DNA of 38,065 bases from a virus: IMG/VR virus record IMGVR_UViG_3300015261_000010, positions 1-38,065 of that record; one strand, given 5' to 3'. Below, one piece after another: positions 8,890 through 17,428 of this stretch. The notes under the pieces are model-generated. The model searched no databases and was not told the origin of the DNA. It saw nothing but the letters and a program-made list of their open reading frames with translations. A program made the position numbers and the translations under genes. The number at the start of each line of letters is the position of its first letter. The first letter of the stretch is position 1.

Positions 8890-10904
8890 TTGACTTTCAC
8901 CACCATAGGTTTCTTAGTCTGCGGGTCGATCTGCACGCGGCCGGCGTTGAGCAGGTAATACGAGCCCTCACGGCCCGGTACAGGCGACAGCGGCATATCC
9001 TCCAACTGCCCTATCGGAAACTTCGTTTGCTCGGCCATGCCCTGCAACTGAAGGTCCACCGCCTTATCGAAGTCATCGTCAGCCATGCCATACGGCTTGA
9101 TTACCTTGGCGCTGCCACGCTCGGTGATCCCGCCCGTTGCCATGTTGATAGCCGCCTTGGCGGTGTCGCTATCCAGGTCCTCACCTTCGCTGTACGAAAC
9201 GCCCTTCGCAGCCGCGGTGCCCGCGTACAAGGACTTGAACGCGATGTAAGCCTGCTCCCGCTGCGGCGTGCCCGGGGCCAGGGATAGACCCACATGCTCA
9301 TCGAAGGCCTCACGAAAGATGTTGTCCTTCGGCATGGGCGTGGATTTGTCCTTGAGGACCTTGGCACCGGCCATCAGGGTTTTGGGGACGTCCGTCCCGT
9401 CAGCGCCCTTGAGTCCCCGGAACTGGGCCATGCCGGCGAGCGTGGCGACTGGATCGTCAGCCACCAGGGGCTTGATCGCCGCCGCGAAGTCAGCACCGGA
9501 CGGCGAGGCCGCTGCGATAGCGCCCAGCAACTGCAACTTGGTGCCGTCGTCGGCCTGGGTCATCACCGCTGACAACATGGTCTGTTCGTCCGGCTTCCAC
9601 GGGTTCCGGGCGACCTCAGGGCCGTATGCCCGCCGCACTGCGTTCACCACGTCAAAGCGCTCGGCGACCTGCTCGCCCAGCTTCATCTGGCCCTCAGGGC
9701 TGGCAATGTTTGAAACGTCGAGCGGCGCCACATCGGCGCCGGTTCGCATTGCGTTGAACGTCAGCGGGTTATCCCGCATCAGCTTGGTGTTGTGGTCCAC
9801 GGCGGTTTGCAGGCGGTCGAGGTTGGCCTGCTGGGCCACGCTGGCGCCGTTGGCCTGCATCTGCTGGCGCTGGCGGTCGATGTACTGCTGGGCGAGCCCT
9901 GGCGGCTGCCGTAACAGGCTCTGGACCTGCGTCATTTCCTGCATGCGGGTGTTGAACTCGCCGGCGGCCGACGTACCGGACAAGGCCGATTTCCACCGCT
10001 GCTGGTCCGCCGGTGTCGGCGGGATGCCGGTGGCCGCCTGCCTATCCATCTGGCTAAGGATCCGCTCAGCCCTCACCTCGCGCATTTCGGCCTGGCGCTG
10101 CTGGTGTTCCTTCACCTGGAAAATGCGACCGCTGACGGTGTTCATCAGTTGCGTGCGCTTCTCCGGGTCCAGCTTCTTGGCGTAGAACCCATCCTCGGCG
10201 GTCAGGTCGTGCTCAACCTTTTGCAGGCTAGCAAGGCTATCCCGCGATTCCATGACGCGCTGGGTCGCGTGCGTGGTCCAGTTGTCATCCTTAAATTCCT
10301 GTTTCTTGCTGGCCCAGGCCTCACCGAACGCCAGGCGCCCAGCGATATCGATATCCTCGGCGTCCATCCTGGCGTTGATCTGGTCCACGTTCGCCCCGGG
10401 CATGGCGGCGTCTTTGCCCAGCAAATCCATGCGCGCCGTGAGGTCGCTCTGTGCTGCCAGGATGCGCCCCTTGCCGGCGGCCTCGCGAACCTTGCCCAGG
10501 CCGCCAAGTTGCATGCGCTTCAGCGAGTTGCCGATCTCGGCCTGCTGCACCTGGTCAAGCCCTGGGGTGTCCAGCGGATCAAGCTTGGACACTGCAGCTT
10601 GGTAGGCCTCCTCCGACTTGTCGTAGCTGAGCTTGCCGGTGCGCATCTGCTCATCGAGGTCATTGGCAATGGTGGTGATTTGCGACTCACGGTCGATCAG
10701 GGCAGTGCTGGCCTTTACCCTGGCTAGCGCCTGATCCTCCTTGTTGACCTGGTCCAGGTAGCCAAGCGCGGCGTTCTGGACTGTCGACGCAGTTTGCTGG
10801 GCGGCCCTGGTCTGCGCGCTGTTATCCATCTGAATGACGCGGTTTTGTGGGGTTTCCTGTTGGACCTGGACCTGCCCAAAGTTGCCCAGCGGTATCTGTG
10901 CCAT
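8886..10904 (-). CDS. Internal virion protein (gp15-like position), 672 aa
   Basis: A long, mostly helical protein without predicted membrane spans, rich in Gln, Ala, Asp and Arg and with coiled-coil-like heptads near residues 60-110 and 255-345. It lies directly after the gp14-like gene, with which it shares TGATG, and has GGAGG upstream. In T7-like phages the gene at this place encodes gp15, a core protein that becomes the periplasmic tunnel during DNA ejection. The N-terminus (PLGNFGQVQV) and the C-terminal short beta repeats (YYLLNAGRVQIDP) may be docking regions. No catalytic motif was seen. Confidence 0.68.
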   Translation of the reverse strand: MAQIPLGNFGQVQVQQETPQNRVIQMDNSAQTRAAQQTASTVQNAALGYLDQVNKEDQALARVKASTALIDRESQITTIANDLDEQMRTGKLSYDKSEEAYQAAVSKLDPLDTPGLDQVQQAEIGNSLKRMQLGGLGKVREAAGKGRILAAQSDLTARMDLLGKDAAMPGANVDQINARMDAEDIDIAGRLAFGEAWASKKQEFKDDNWTTHATQRVMESRDSLASLQKVEHDLTAEDGFYAKKLDPEKRTQLMNTVSGRIFQVKEHQQRQAEMREVRAERILSQMDRQAATGIPPTPADQQRWKSALSGTSAAGEFNTRMQEMTQVQSLLRQPPGLAQQYIDRQRQQMQANGASVAQQANLDRLQTAVDHNTKLMRDNPLTFNAMRTGADVAPLDVSNIASPEGQMKLGEQVAERFDVVNAVRRAYGPEVARNPWKPDEQTMLSAVMTQADDGTKLQLLGAIAAASPSGADFAAAIKPLVADDPVATLAGMAQFRGLKGADGTDVPKTLMAGAKVLKDKSTPMPKDNIFREAFDEHVGLSLAPGTPQREQAYIAFKSLYAGTAAAKGVSYSEGEDLDSDTAKAAINMATGGITERGSAKVIKPYGMADDDFDKAVDLQLQGMAEQTKFPIGQLEDMPLSPVPGREGSYYLLNAGRVQIDPQTKKPMVVKVK

Positions 10905-11431
10905 CAGGAATTACCTCCAGCTTGCGTGACGGTCCCGTTTCTGCCGGCTGCCGATGCCTTCCACGACATGCCGGCCTGTGCACCAGCAGACAGGACGGTG
11001 CCGATCGATTGCGAGTTTGCCGCCGACCTGGCCTGCTGGCCGGCAATCGTGTAGTTCGCCGAGTCGTTGTAGAGCCTGGATTGCTGGTTGCGCCCGTTGA
11101 AAATCGTCAGCGCCGCATCCTCTTCGGCGTTGCCGATGATCTCTTCGTTGATGTTGATCGCCGTTCCCGCCCCCACCTCGACGCCCGAGGCGGCCAAGGC
11201 CGCGTTGGCCTGGCTGGCCTGGTTGCGCGCCAGGCGACGAATGCGATCGGCCTGCACCACTGCGGCGCTGGCGGCGGTATCAGCATCCAGCTTGGCCTGG
11301 TCGCTCTGCGCGTCTGCATTGAGCTGCGCCTGCTTGCCAGCCTGCTGGGTGGAATAAACCGAGTAAACCGTTGCAGCCGCAAGAGCGGCGTATGCCGCGT
11401 AGCCTGCTGCGCCTACTGCTCCGACAGCCAT
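10904..11431 (-). CDS. Internal virion protein, T7 gp14-like
   Basis: A 175-residue protein with an apolar Ala/Tyr-rich N-terminal segment (residues 1-28) and a long Ala/Gln helix. The middle has the pattern typical of gp14-type proteins: RRLARNQASQANAALAASGV followed by a short Gly-rich turn. In T7 the homologous protein inserts in the outer membrane during ejection. The start has GGAG upstream and lies 2 bp after the stop of the acetyltransferase-like gene. Size, order and composition agree with gp14. Confidence 0.78.
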   Translation of the reverse strand: MAVGAVGAAGYAAYAALAAATVYSVYSTQQAGKQAQLNADAQSDQAKLDADTAASAAVVQADRIRRLARNQASQANAALAASGVEVGAGTAININEEIIGNAEEDAALTIFNGRNQQSRLYNDSANYTIAGQQARSAANSQSIGTVLSAGAQAGMSWKASAAGRNGTVTQAGGNS

Positions 11432-11433
11432 GG

Positions 11434-11877
11434 TCAGATCTCCATCATCAAAAGCGGGCCGATCTTGCGTAGGCCCTGGGATTCATACAGTCGGGTGGTG
11501 CCTTCAACGCTCACACCAGTCCCGATACCCATGTAAATTTGCTTGGCGCCCTTGATGGCCGCCCATGCCTTGAACGCCTGGATCAGCCGAATAGCAGTGA
11601 TACCACTGCGCCGGCTGGGCTCGATGAACAGCGAGTAGTCGTAGGCGATCAGGTCATTGCTGAACCACTGGTCAGTGACCGCGCCGGCCATGCCTCCGAC
11701 CACTACCCCGGCCAGATCGGCAACAAAAATCACCCCGGCGCCGTTGATCAACTCATGCATGAAAGCCCCGGTTTTGTCGGGGCAGAAGGACATCCTTGAG
11801 TAATCGCTTGTGGCATGCAGCAGCGTGGCCAGCTCAACGAGTCGAGGAACATCGGAGTGCGTTGCAGGGCGAATCAT
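11434..11877 (-). CDS. GNAT-fold N-acetyltransferase-like virion gene
   Basis: A 147-residue protein with the GNAT fold. The N-terminus MIRPATHSDVPRL is strand 1 and helix 1, and the acetyl-CoA pyrophosphate loop is seen in EPSRRSGITAIRL near 86-98. The C-terminus RLYESQGL is the usual last part. It lies between the nozzle gene and the gp14-like gene, exactly where T7 has gene 13, and similar GNAT-like genes occur there in other podoviruses. It may be an assembly factor rather than an enzyme; the substrate cannot be told. ATG at 11877 has GAGG upstream, inside the end of the nozzle gene. Confidence 0.8.
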   Translation of the reverse strand: MIRPATHSDVPRLVELATLLHATSDYSRMSFCPDKTGAFMHELINGAGVIFVADLAGVVVGGMAGAVTDQWFSNDLIAYDYSLFIEPSRRSGITAIRLIQAFKAWAAIKGAKQIYMGIGTGVSVEGTTRLYESQGLRKIGPLLMMEI

Positions 11878-11887
11878 GTCGAGTACC

Positions 11888-14038
11888 TCAATCGTTGAAC
11901 GTGATTTTCTTGATGACGCTCAAAAGCTGGAACGGCAGGGGCTGCTCCTGAGTGATGGTGATCGACCCTTCGCCACGGCCCCACCCAAGGTTCTCCATCC
12001 GATGGACCCCGGTGAACAGGTCAGGTGGCTTATCCAGGGTGTCGGTGCCCGTGGAGCGGAAAGCGATCGTTTGCCCGTTGATCTTGCAGCCCGTGGTTTC
12101 AAGGAATCGCAGGGAAATCTCGCCGATTCGCATGCTGTTGCCCTGCATGCTGCCGGTACTGCCCTGGACTTCTGGCGTCAACGTTTTGATTTTGGTGACG
12201 AAGTTGAGCCCGATTTGAACGAACGTGGCCGGGCGCGGGAGAGTGATTTGCCCACTGGTGACCACCTGCGGCTGCATGACGATGTTGTCGGCGACGATAT
12301 CGACCGTCATCCCTTCCAGGTGGGACAGGCCACCCCAGACCGTTGGCTTCGTTGGGTCGATGGCGAAAATGCCGCAATCGACGCGGATTCCCTGGTTGAA
12401 GCGCTCGATGTAGCGAACGTTCTTGCCGTTCACGTTCCGCCGCACGACGCACCACACCTGGTCGCCATCGGCCACCGGGATCGACGCGACCGATTCAAAA
12501 GCCCCGTTCGTGATCTGTCTGGCCCAGCCAATCACGTCTTGGTCCCGATCCACGGTCATGGTGGCCATGACGCCATCGGCGCGTACCAGGTACAGGATCG
12601 ACTCAGGTTCCTGTTGATAGGCCATGTCGATGATGCCGGACTTGGTCGCGTGCTCGGACAGGACCGACATGTCAGGCGACCCGAACGTGTCGGAGTCGTA
12701 CTTGTAGGCCATGGCGCGCAGCTTGCGGTTGGCCCGCTGCACAAAATACAGCTCGTTACCGATCCGCACCGGACGCACCTTGTTGCAGCCGTAGACCGAA
12801 GGGTTCTTGGCGCGGATGTTGGTCGGGGTGATGGACTTCTCAACGCCACCGCTGACGGTGAACTCACCGCCGTAGGTCAGCGGGATCAGGGCATTGATCT
12901 GCCCCATGTGAAGGATGGGGTTGATCTGGTCCGACGACAGGTTGTAGGACAGGGCGTCATCATCCTTGGTGCCCAGCTCGAAGTTCAGGTACTCGCCCGT
13001 GCGCGACTCCCAAATCGTTTGCGGGTAGTTCACCGAGCCGCCCAGGGCAAGCCGCTGCTCGTACAGCGTGCCGGCACCAGGGTAGCCGTCAATGTCGTTC
13101 CAGACAGAAGACTCAAGCGACCAGGCGTTCGCCGGCGATGCAACGGCAGACGTCGGGGCAGACCGGATGATGCCCGACACCACCGTCGCGCTGGTGAACA
13201 CAGTGATTTCCAGCAGGCCGCCGTTGATCTTCACGAACTTGCCAAGATCAGTGGCGCGCCAGCCAGCAGCCCCCAGGGTCATGGTCACCACGCCACCCAC
13301 GGGCGTTGCGGCGCTCAGGGTATTGGTGGTCTGTGGCGATCCCTTCAACGACCAGGTGGGGCGCACGGCGGCGGTGAACGGGTTCAGAATTTCCACAGTG
13401 ACCACGGTGGCGCTGGTCACGGCGGTGATCTTCGCCACGCCGCCGCCTGACCAAATCTCCCGGCCAACGTCGGACGCCAGAAACGCGGAAACGGCCGCCG
13501 TGGCCGTGCGTCCGGTGCCGACCGTGGGGTCGCTGAACGTGATCAAGGATGTGAAATCGATGCCCTTTTCATCGAATGGCTTGGTCACAAAGGGTGCCGG
13601 GGCAAGGCTCCACTCGGTATCCGAAAGCCTGCGCAGGCGGTGCACTGGGATCGCGGTGTTGAACAGGAACATAGTGTCCGCACCCTGGACGTAGTCAGTC
13701 CGATCAAGCACGGTGTGGCTGAAGGGGCTCACCAGCTCGACGCCGGTGAACGTGCCGTTGGGGTAGTAGATCCTGACGTAGTAATCACCAAACTCGCACA
13801 TGTAGGCCTGCTGGGTGTTGAACACGTAGGGAATCAGGCGACAGAACCTGTCTGGATATTTCGCCTCTTTCACGAAGAGCGTGCCGTCACGGCGCAGTGC
13901 ACCGCCGTGGATGACCGGCCAGGCGTTCTCGATGATCTCGGCGCCATTCTGGTACCGGGTCAAATCAACCCGGCCAAGCATGCGCGGGGAAACCTCGCCG
14001 GCGGTGAAATTCGTTTGGATCAGGGTTAGGCGGGCCAT
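11888..14038 (-). CDS. Tail tubular protein B / nozzle (T7 gp12-like)
   Basis: A 716-residue protein that forms the hexameric nozzle at the end of the short tail. The N-terminus is the hallmark of the family: TNFTAGEVSPRMLGRVDLTRY, then NGAEIIENAWPVIHGG and the LRRDGT turn near 35-55. The rest is rich in beta strands and aromatic residues. ATG at 14038 overlaps the TAA of the preceding gene (TAATG), with a G-rich ribosome site before it. The order gp11-like then gp12-like is that of all T7-type tails. Confidence 0.93.
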   Translation of the reverse strand: MARLTLIQTNFTAGEVSPRMLGRVDLTRYQNGAEIIENAWPVIHGGALRRDGTLFVKEAKYPDRFCRLIPYVFNTQQAYMCEFGDYYVRIYYPNGTFTGVELVSPFSHTVLDRTDYVQGADTMFLFNTAIPVHRLRRLSDTEWSLAPAPFVTKPFDEKGIDFTSLITFSDPTVGTGRTATAAVSAFLASDVGREIWSGGGVAKITAVTSATVVTVEILNPFTAAVRPTWSLKGSPQTTNTLSAATPVGGVVTMTLGAAGWRATDLGKFVKINGGLLEITVFTSATVVSGIIRSAPTSAVASPANAWSLESSVWNDIDGYPGAGTLYEQRLALGGSVNYPQTIWESRTGEYLNFELGTKDDDALSYNLSSDQINPILHMGQINALIPLTYGGEFTVSGGVEKSITPTNIRAKNPSVYGCNKVRPVRIGNELYFVQRANRKLRAMAYKYDSDTFGSPDMSVLSEHATKSGIIDMAYQQEPESILYLVRADGVMATMTVDRDQDVIGWARQITNGAFESVASIPVADGDQVWCVVRRNVNGKNVRYIERFNQGIRVDCGIFAIDPTKPTVWGGLSHLEGMTVDIVADNIVMQPQVVTSGQITLPRPATFVQIGLNFVTKIKTLTPEVQGSTGSMQGNSMRIGEISLRFLETTGCKINGQTIAFRSTGTDTLDKPPDLFTGVHRMENLGWGRGEGSITITQEQPLPFQLLSVIKKITFND

Positions 14039-14625
14039 TACCAGCCACCCCCGAAGCGCGCAGCAAGCAGGCGCTCATCGCCCAGGGTCTGCGGCGGATC
14101 CTCTTGCCCATCCACGGACTTGGCGACCTTCAAGGCCTGCCTGAAATCCTCTTGACGCGAAGCGTGCTCGGACGTCGATTGCGTGATGGGATAGGCCAGG
14201 ACCGAAGCCATCTTCAGCGTCATGAGGTCAACGAGCTGGGAATCCCACGAGCTTTCAATCTCATTGCGAAAGATGTAGCGCAGCTCAAGCACTGTGGTGT
14301 TGGCCTGGATGGATCGACCTTCGACCAGGTAATCGATCTGTAGGCCGCTCGACCCAACTTCCAGCACCCTCAGGAAGTCGGCGGGCAGCTCGAAGGCATG
14401 GTCATAACCGAAGGCCGGGGCCGCGGCATCGGGTGCCAGCACAGCCCGCTTAACGCAGCAGTTCCAGGGATGCGCCCTCAGCAGCATGTCGCGATTGGTT
14501 GGGTAGAGGTTTGCGCAAAGCTTGGCCCGGTCCAGGTTCAACTGGTCGTTGAAGTCGTTGATGGTTTGGGCGCCCAGCATCAACAGCGCGTTGGAGCAGA
14601 TCGAAACACCGGTGGCCATTGTCAT
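14038..14625 (-). CDS. Tail tubular protein A / gatekeeper (T7 gp11-like)
   Basis: A 195-residue adaptor between portal and nozzle. The sequence SICSNALLMLGAQTINDF near 6-23 is the conserved start of gp11-like proteins. It is followed by the usual NLYPTNRDMLLRAHPWNC segment near 40-57 and a C-terminal helix with SEHASRQEDFRQAL. ATG at 14625 was chosen over 14658 because GGAGG lies at the right distance, and because the longer form would start inside the hairpin of the terminator at 14641-14667. Confidence 0.9.
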   Translation of the reverse strand: MTMATGVSICSNALLMLGAQTINDFNDQLNLDRAKLCANLYPTNRDMLLRAHPWNCCVKRAVLAPDAAAPAFGYDHAFELPADFLRVLEVGSSGLQIDYLVEGRSIQANTTVLELRYIFRNEIESSWDSQLVDLMTLKMASVLAYPITQSTSEHASRQEDFRQALKVAKSVDGQEDPPQTLGDERLLAARFGGGW

Positions 14626-14640
14626 CCTCAACCTCCAGAT

Positions 14641-14667
14641 AAAAAGACCGGGGCACATGGCCCCGGT
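14641..14667 (-). terminator. Intrinsic terminator between head and tail genes
   Basis: On the minus strand ACCGGGGC, a 5-nt loop and GCCCCGGT are followed by C and five T. It lies between the capsid-associated gene and the gp11-like gene, the same place as T-phi after gene 10 in T7, and would lower tail-gene expression relative to capsid. Confidence 0.85.
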
Positions 14668-14697
14668 AAGTTATTGCCATCCGCTGGCCACCACGAA

Positions 14698-15222
14698 TCA
14701 GTTGCCGTCGATGTACTGCAAGCGCAGTGCAACGGTGCCGGCGCCGGTCGCGGCAGCAGTCAACGTGATTGCCACGTCGTACTGCTTGCCCGGGTCAGCA
14801 GCGAGGCCCAGGGCCTGCCACAGTGGCTTCTCGATGTCGGCCAGGCCGAAGCCTGCACCAGCGTCGGCCGGGTCCGCTTCGTGACCGACGTCCACGTTGA
14901 CCAGCGCAGCGGTGAGAGCCTGGGCCGATGCGAAGAAGTCGACGTCCACAACGGCGCCGGCATTGACCGCCGTAACGTCGTAGATACCGATGTCGCCGAC
15001 GGCGGTGGTAATGGCGTCGCACGACAGCAACAGGCGGGACACGCGGTCCACGGAGTTGATGCGCATCATCCGGTAGACCGAACCGATGGAGTCGGCGGCG
15101 CCAACCTCAATCACGCCAACGCGCTCACGGATGCGGCCACCGTCGATACGCTGCGGCGACAGGGTTTGTGGGAGCGCGTCAGCGTTGGTGACGGCGGTGG
15201 ATTTGGTGATTACTACAGCCAT
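14698..15222 (-). CDS. Capsid-associated structural protein, unknown
   Basis: A 174-residue, beta-rich, slightly acidic protein encoded straight after the major capsid gene and before the head/tail terminator, hence probably made in large amounts. Visible features are the GGRIRERVGVIEVGAADSIGSVYRMMRI segment near 28-55 and a C-terminal strand-rich part (YDVAITLTAAATGAGTVAL). Proteins of this size and place are often head decoration or completion factors; I cannot assign one family. ATG at 15222 has AGGAG. Confidence 0.7.
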   Translation of the reverse strand: MAVVITKSTAVTNADALPQTLSPQRIDGGRIRERVGVIEVGAADSIGSVYRMMRINSVDRVSRLLLSCDAITTAVGDIGIYDVTAVNAGAVVDVDFFASAQALTAALVNVDVGHEADPADAGAGFGLADIEKPLWQALGLAADPGKQYDVAITLTAAATGAGTVALRLQYIDGN

Positions 15223-15267
15223 GATTCATTGCTCCTGATCAGATGGGGGGAAGGCAGCGCCTGAGCC

Positions 15268-16131
15268 TTACGACTCAAGGGCTGCGATTTCCACAACCTT
15301 TTCTTCTTCCACCCGCACGGAGCCGATGGACATCTTGCCGTAGATGCGCACGTTAAAGCCCTTGCCCGGATCTTTGCCCACCTCGGTAGTGATGTCGGCG
15401 CCCTTGCCCAGCGTCACGCCAGACTTGGCCCAGGCGTAAAGCAGGCGAGTGGAGCCGTTCAGCGGGGTGCGCTCGGACGGAATCCAGGTGAAGCCCATCC
15501 ACTTGCCTTCAACATCGCCATCCTCGAGGAACCTGCCTGCCATGTAGTCAGCGCTGGTCAAGGTTGGGTCCGCCAGGATGTCAGCAGCAGCCGAGGCGCT
15601 GTAGGTGATAAACAGTTCCTCGCCGTTGTGTTTGTCCGCTTCGTTGCGGCGGAACAGCTTGCGGGCCTGGATGATCTTGGCCTTGGTCAAGCCGGTACCA
15701 CCAACAGCGATCTTTTGCGCGGTCGGCAGGATGATGTTGCCGGTGGTGGAGCGGGAGTTGCCGCCCATGGACGCGATGATTACGTCATCCTTGGCGCGGT
15801 TGAGCGAAGCCACCATCGCCTTGACGTAGTCCGAGGTTGGGTCAACCAGCATGCGGATCTTGTCCTGGTCGTCGAGCATGTCGCCGTCTTCCCAGTCGAA
15901 CAGGTCCACAAAGCGCGTGCTGTGTGGTTGGTCGTTGATCGGGGTGTCGCCGTGGCGAGTGGTGCGGCGCTTGGCGGTACGCTGGCCCATGCGGTTGATC
16001 GACTTGGACATACCGACGATGTTCGGCTCGATGGACACGCGGGTTTCGAGGCGCGAGGTCATCTGCTGAGCCAGGTGGCGGAAGTTGTCGCCGAACTGCT
16101 GGACAAAAGCTTCAGTGATTTGAAAGGACAT
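15268..16131 (-). CDS. Major capsid protein
   Basis: Predicted main shell protein of 287 residues, expected to have the HK97 fold. It begins MSFQITEAFVQQFGDNFRHL, a start recognised from capsid proteins of temperate podoviruses, and has the long helix and E-loop region in residues 20-110 and a beta-rich C-terminus (GFNVRIYGKMSIGSVRVEEEKV). ATG at 16131 with GGAG about 9 bp upstream is preferred to an in-frame start at 16263, whose 44-residue extension is translated leader with Arg/Pro-rich sequence unlike a capsid. It lies between scaffold and the capsid-associated gene. Confidence 0.9.
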   Translation of the reverse strand: MSFQITEAFVQQFGDNFRHLAQQMTSRLETRVSIEPNIVGMSKSINRMGQRTAKRRTTRHGDTPINDQPHSTRFVDLFDWEDGDMLDDQDKIRMLVDPTSDYVKAMVASLNRAKDDVIIASMGGNSRSTTGNIILPTAQKIAVGGTGLTKAKIIQARKLFRRNEADKHNGEELFITYSASAAADILADPTLTSADYMAGRFLEDGDVEGKWMGFTWIPSERTPLNGSTRLLYAWAKSGVTLGKGADITTEVGKDPGKGFNVRIYGKMSIGSVRVEEEKVVEIAALES

Positions 16132-16165
16132 TTGATGCACTCCAATGCAGATATGGGATTGCCTG

Positions 16166-16258
16166 CCGGTTGTCCGCATCGCGGGCCGGGATTCCTGGCG
16201 TGCATCGGCTTTGCGTCGCCTGGGGCGTTCCGGTTGTCTGCATGCCATCGCAGGCCGG
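16166..16258 (-). repeat. Direct repeats in the capsid-gene leader
   Basis: Two imperfect copies, 16166-16189 and 16230-16258, share CCGGTTGTC(C/T)GCAT and end with CGC(G/A)GGCCGG on the plus strand. Each copy can fold on itself through its CCGG ends. They lie in the 197-bp space between scaffold and capsid genes, with copy C of the late hairpin nearby. A role as mRNA stabiliser or processing site for the capsid message is only a guess. Confidence 0.5.
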
Positions 16259-16298
16259 CCCATTGCTGGGATGCCTGCGATGTTTGTGCATGGGGGGT

Positions 16299-16316
16299 GT
16301 CGGTTTCCCGACTATT
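16299..16316 (-). repeat. Late-junction hairpin element, copy C
   Basis: The minus strand reads AATAGTCGGGAAACCGAC, with perfect 5-bp arms and a GAAA loop, 13 bp after the scaffold stop and about 170 bp before the capsid ATG. A run of six C follows. Confidence 0.82.
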
Positions 16317-16328
16317 TGAGGGCTGGAA

Positions 16329-17174
16329 TCAGCCCAGGCGGGATGGGGCGCGGTTGTACTTGCGTTCGTAAAGCGCATTCAGCTCGGCTTGAATGCCGGC
16401 GCGCTTCGGATCATGCGCGGGCATGGCCTCCAACTGCTGGCGCAACTCAGCCGTCTTGACCGCAAAGTCGGCCTCGTTGGCCGGGCTGCCGCTGATCGCG
16501 GTGTCCTCGCGCAGTTCCTTGCCGATATTGGCGGTAAACGCGATGAAGTCAGGGTCGTTGCCGTACTTGCTCATGAGCGCGTCGAAGTTTCCAGGCTTGC
16601 CAGGCTCACTGGCGAAGACCTCGGCAGCGCGATAGGAGGCGGTTACGTTGGTCTTGAGGGCTGCGTCATCGCCCCAGACAGACTTGAGGGTTGCGGTGCA
16701 GTCCTGGGCAGTGAGCTGGGCCCCGCCCTCGATCAGCCCGGGCGCGGCCTTCATGTACTCGCCGATGACGTATTGCACCTGGTCGTTGGTCAGGCCCTTG
16801 GCGTGGGCGCCCTTCAGGAACGACTGAGTGCTCTCGTCCGCTTTGAACTCATCCCAGTTGAAGCCCTCGACGCCTTCCAGCTTGACCGTGTATTCATCGA
16901 CGGACTTGGGCGGCGCATCGCCGGTGCCCATGCGCTTTTCCAGGTGGGTGTACGACTCGGCCAGCTTGCGGCTGGACTGTTCCAGGTCGAGCGAACCATC
17001 CTCCTTATTGACTCGGTATTTCTCGGGGATGTAGTCGTTGTTCGCCCCCATGTTCAGCACGCTGCCGGCAGTTGCTGGCGCAGATGCTGGCGGCTGACCA
17101 CCACCGCCCTCGCCGCCTTCGCCAGCCTCAGCCATCAGGAAATGGCCCAAGCGGCCATGGATAAACCAGTTCAT
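16329..17174 (-). CDS. Scaffolding protein (T7 gp9-like)
   Basis: An acidic, helical 281-residue protein between portal and capsid genes. It has a Gly/Glu-rich N-terminal part (EAGEGGEGGGG), the segment YIPEKYRVNKEDGSLDLEQSSRKLAESYTHLEKRMG near 48-84 that is typical of podovirus scaffolds, and a charged C-terminal helix (AELRQQLEAMPAHDPKRAGI) likely to bind capsid. Scaffold guides procapsid assembly and is released on packaging. ATG at 17174 overlaps the previous TGA (ATGA) and has AGAGGA upstream. Confidence 0.87.
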   Translation of the reverse strand: MNWFIHGRLGHFLMAEAGEGGEGGGGQPPASAPATAGSVLNMGANNDYIPEKYRVNKEDGSLDLEQSSRKLAESYTHLEKRMGTGDAPPKSVDEYTVKLEGVEGFNWDEFKADESTQSFLKGAHAKGLTNDQVQYVIGEYMKAAPGLIEGGAQLTAQDCTATLKSVWGDDAALKTNVTASYRAAEVFASEPGKPGNFDALMSKYGNDPDFIAFTANIGKELREDTAISGSPANEADFAVKTAELRQQLEAMPAHDPKRAGIQAELNALYERKYNRAPSRLG

Positions 17175-17428
17175 TGCGATTCCTCTTGGTCGTTGGCGTC
17201 TTGTACGCCGTTGGCACGATTGATACGGAGAACAACGTGGTCCAGGACCTCACGGGCCCCGGCTTGCTTGTAGGTGGTGAGGATGGCGTCGATGCCACCC
17301 ACGGTGCAGGCGTTCTTGGCGAAGCGCTGAATCAGCAGTTCCAGCGCGATCCGGCCTTCGTAGTGGTCCTCGAAAACACGCTTGAACAGCGCGTCGGTTT
17401 GCTCGGGCGTCAGTTTGTCAGGCGTCAT
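17171..17428 (-). CDS. Small conserved protein between portal and scaffold
   Basis: An 85-residue helical protein overlapped by 4 bp with both neighbours (ATGA at each end), so it is translated together with portal and scaffold. The pattern FKRVFEDHYEGRIALELLIQRF, then a short Thr/Tyr stretch and REVLDHVVLRIN, resembles the Bbp19-like small phage proteins that lie beside portal genes. Its job in assembly is unknown. Confidence 0.72.
   Translation of the reverse strand: MTPDKLTPEQTDALFKRVFEDHYEGRIALELLIQRFAKNACTVGGIDAILTTYKQAGAREVLDHVVLRINRANGVQDANDQEESQ

Noticed and set aside
11810-13450. 546-codon plus-strand frame antisense to the nozzle gene
   Set aside because: The opposite strand encodes an unmistakable gp12-like protein; this frame has Asp/Arg/Val-rich shadow composition and no ribosome site.
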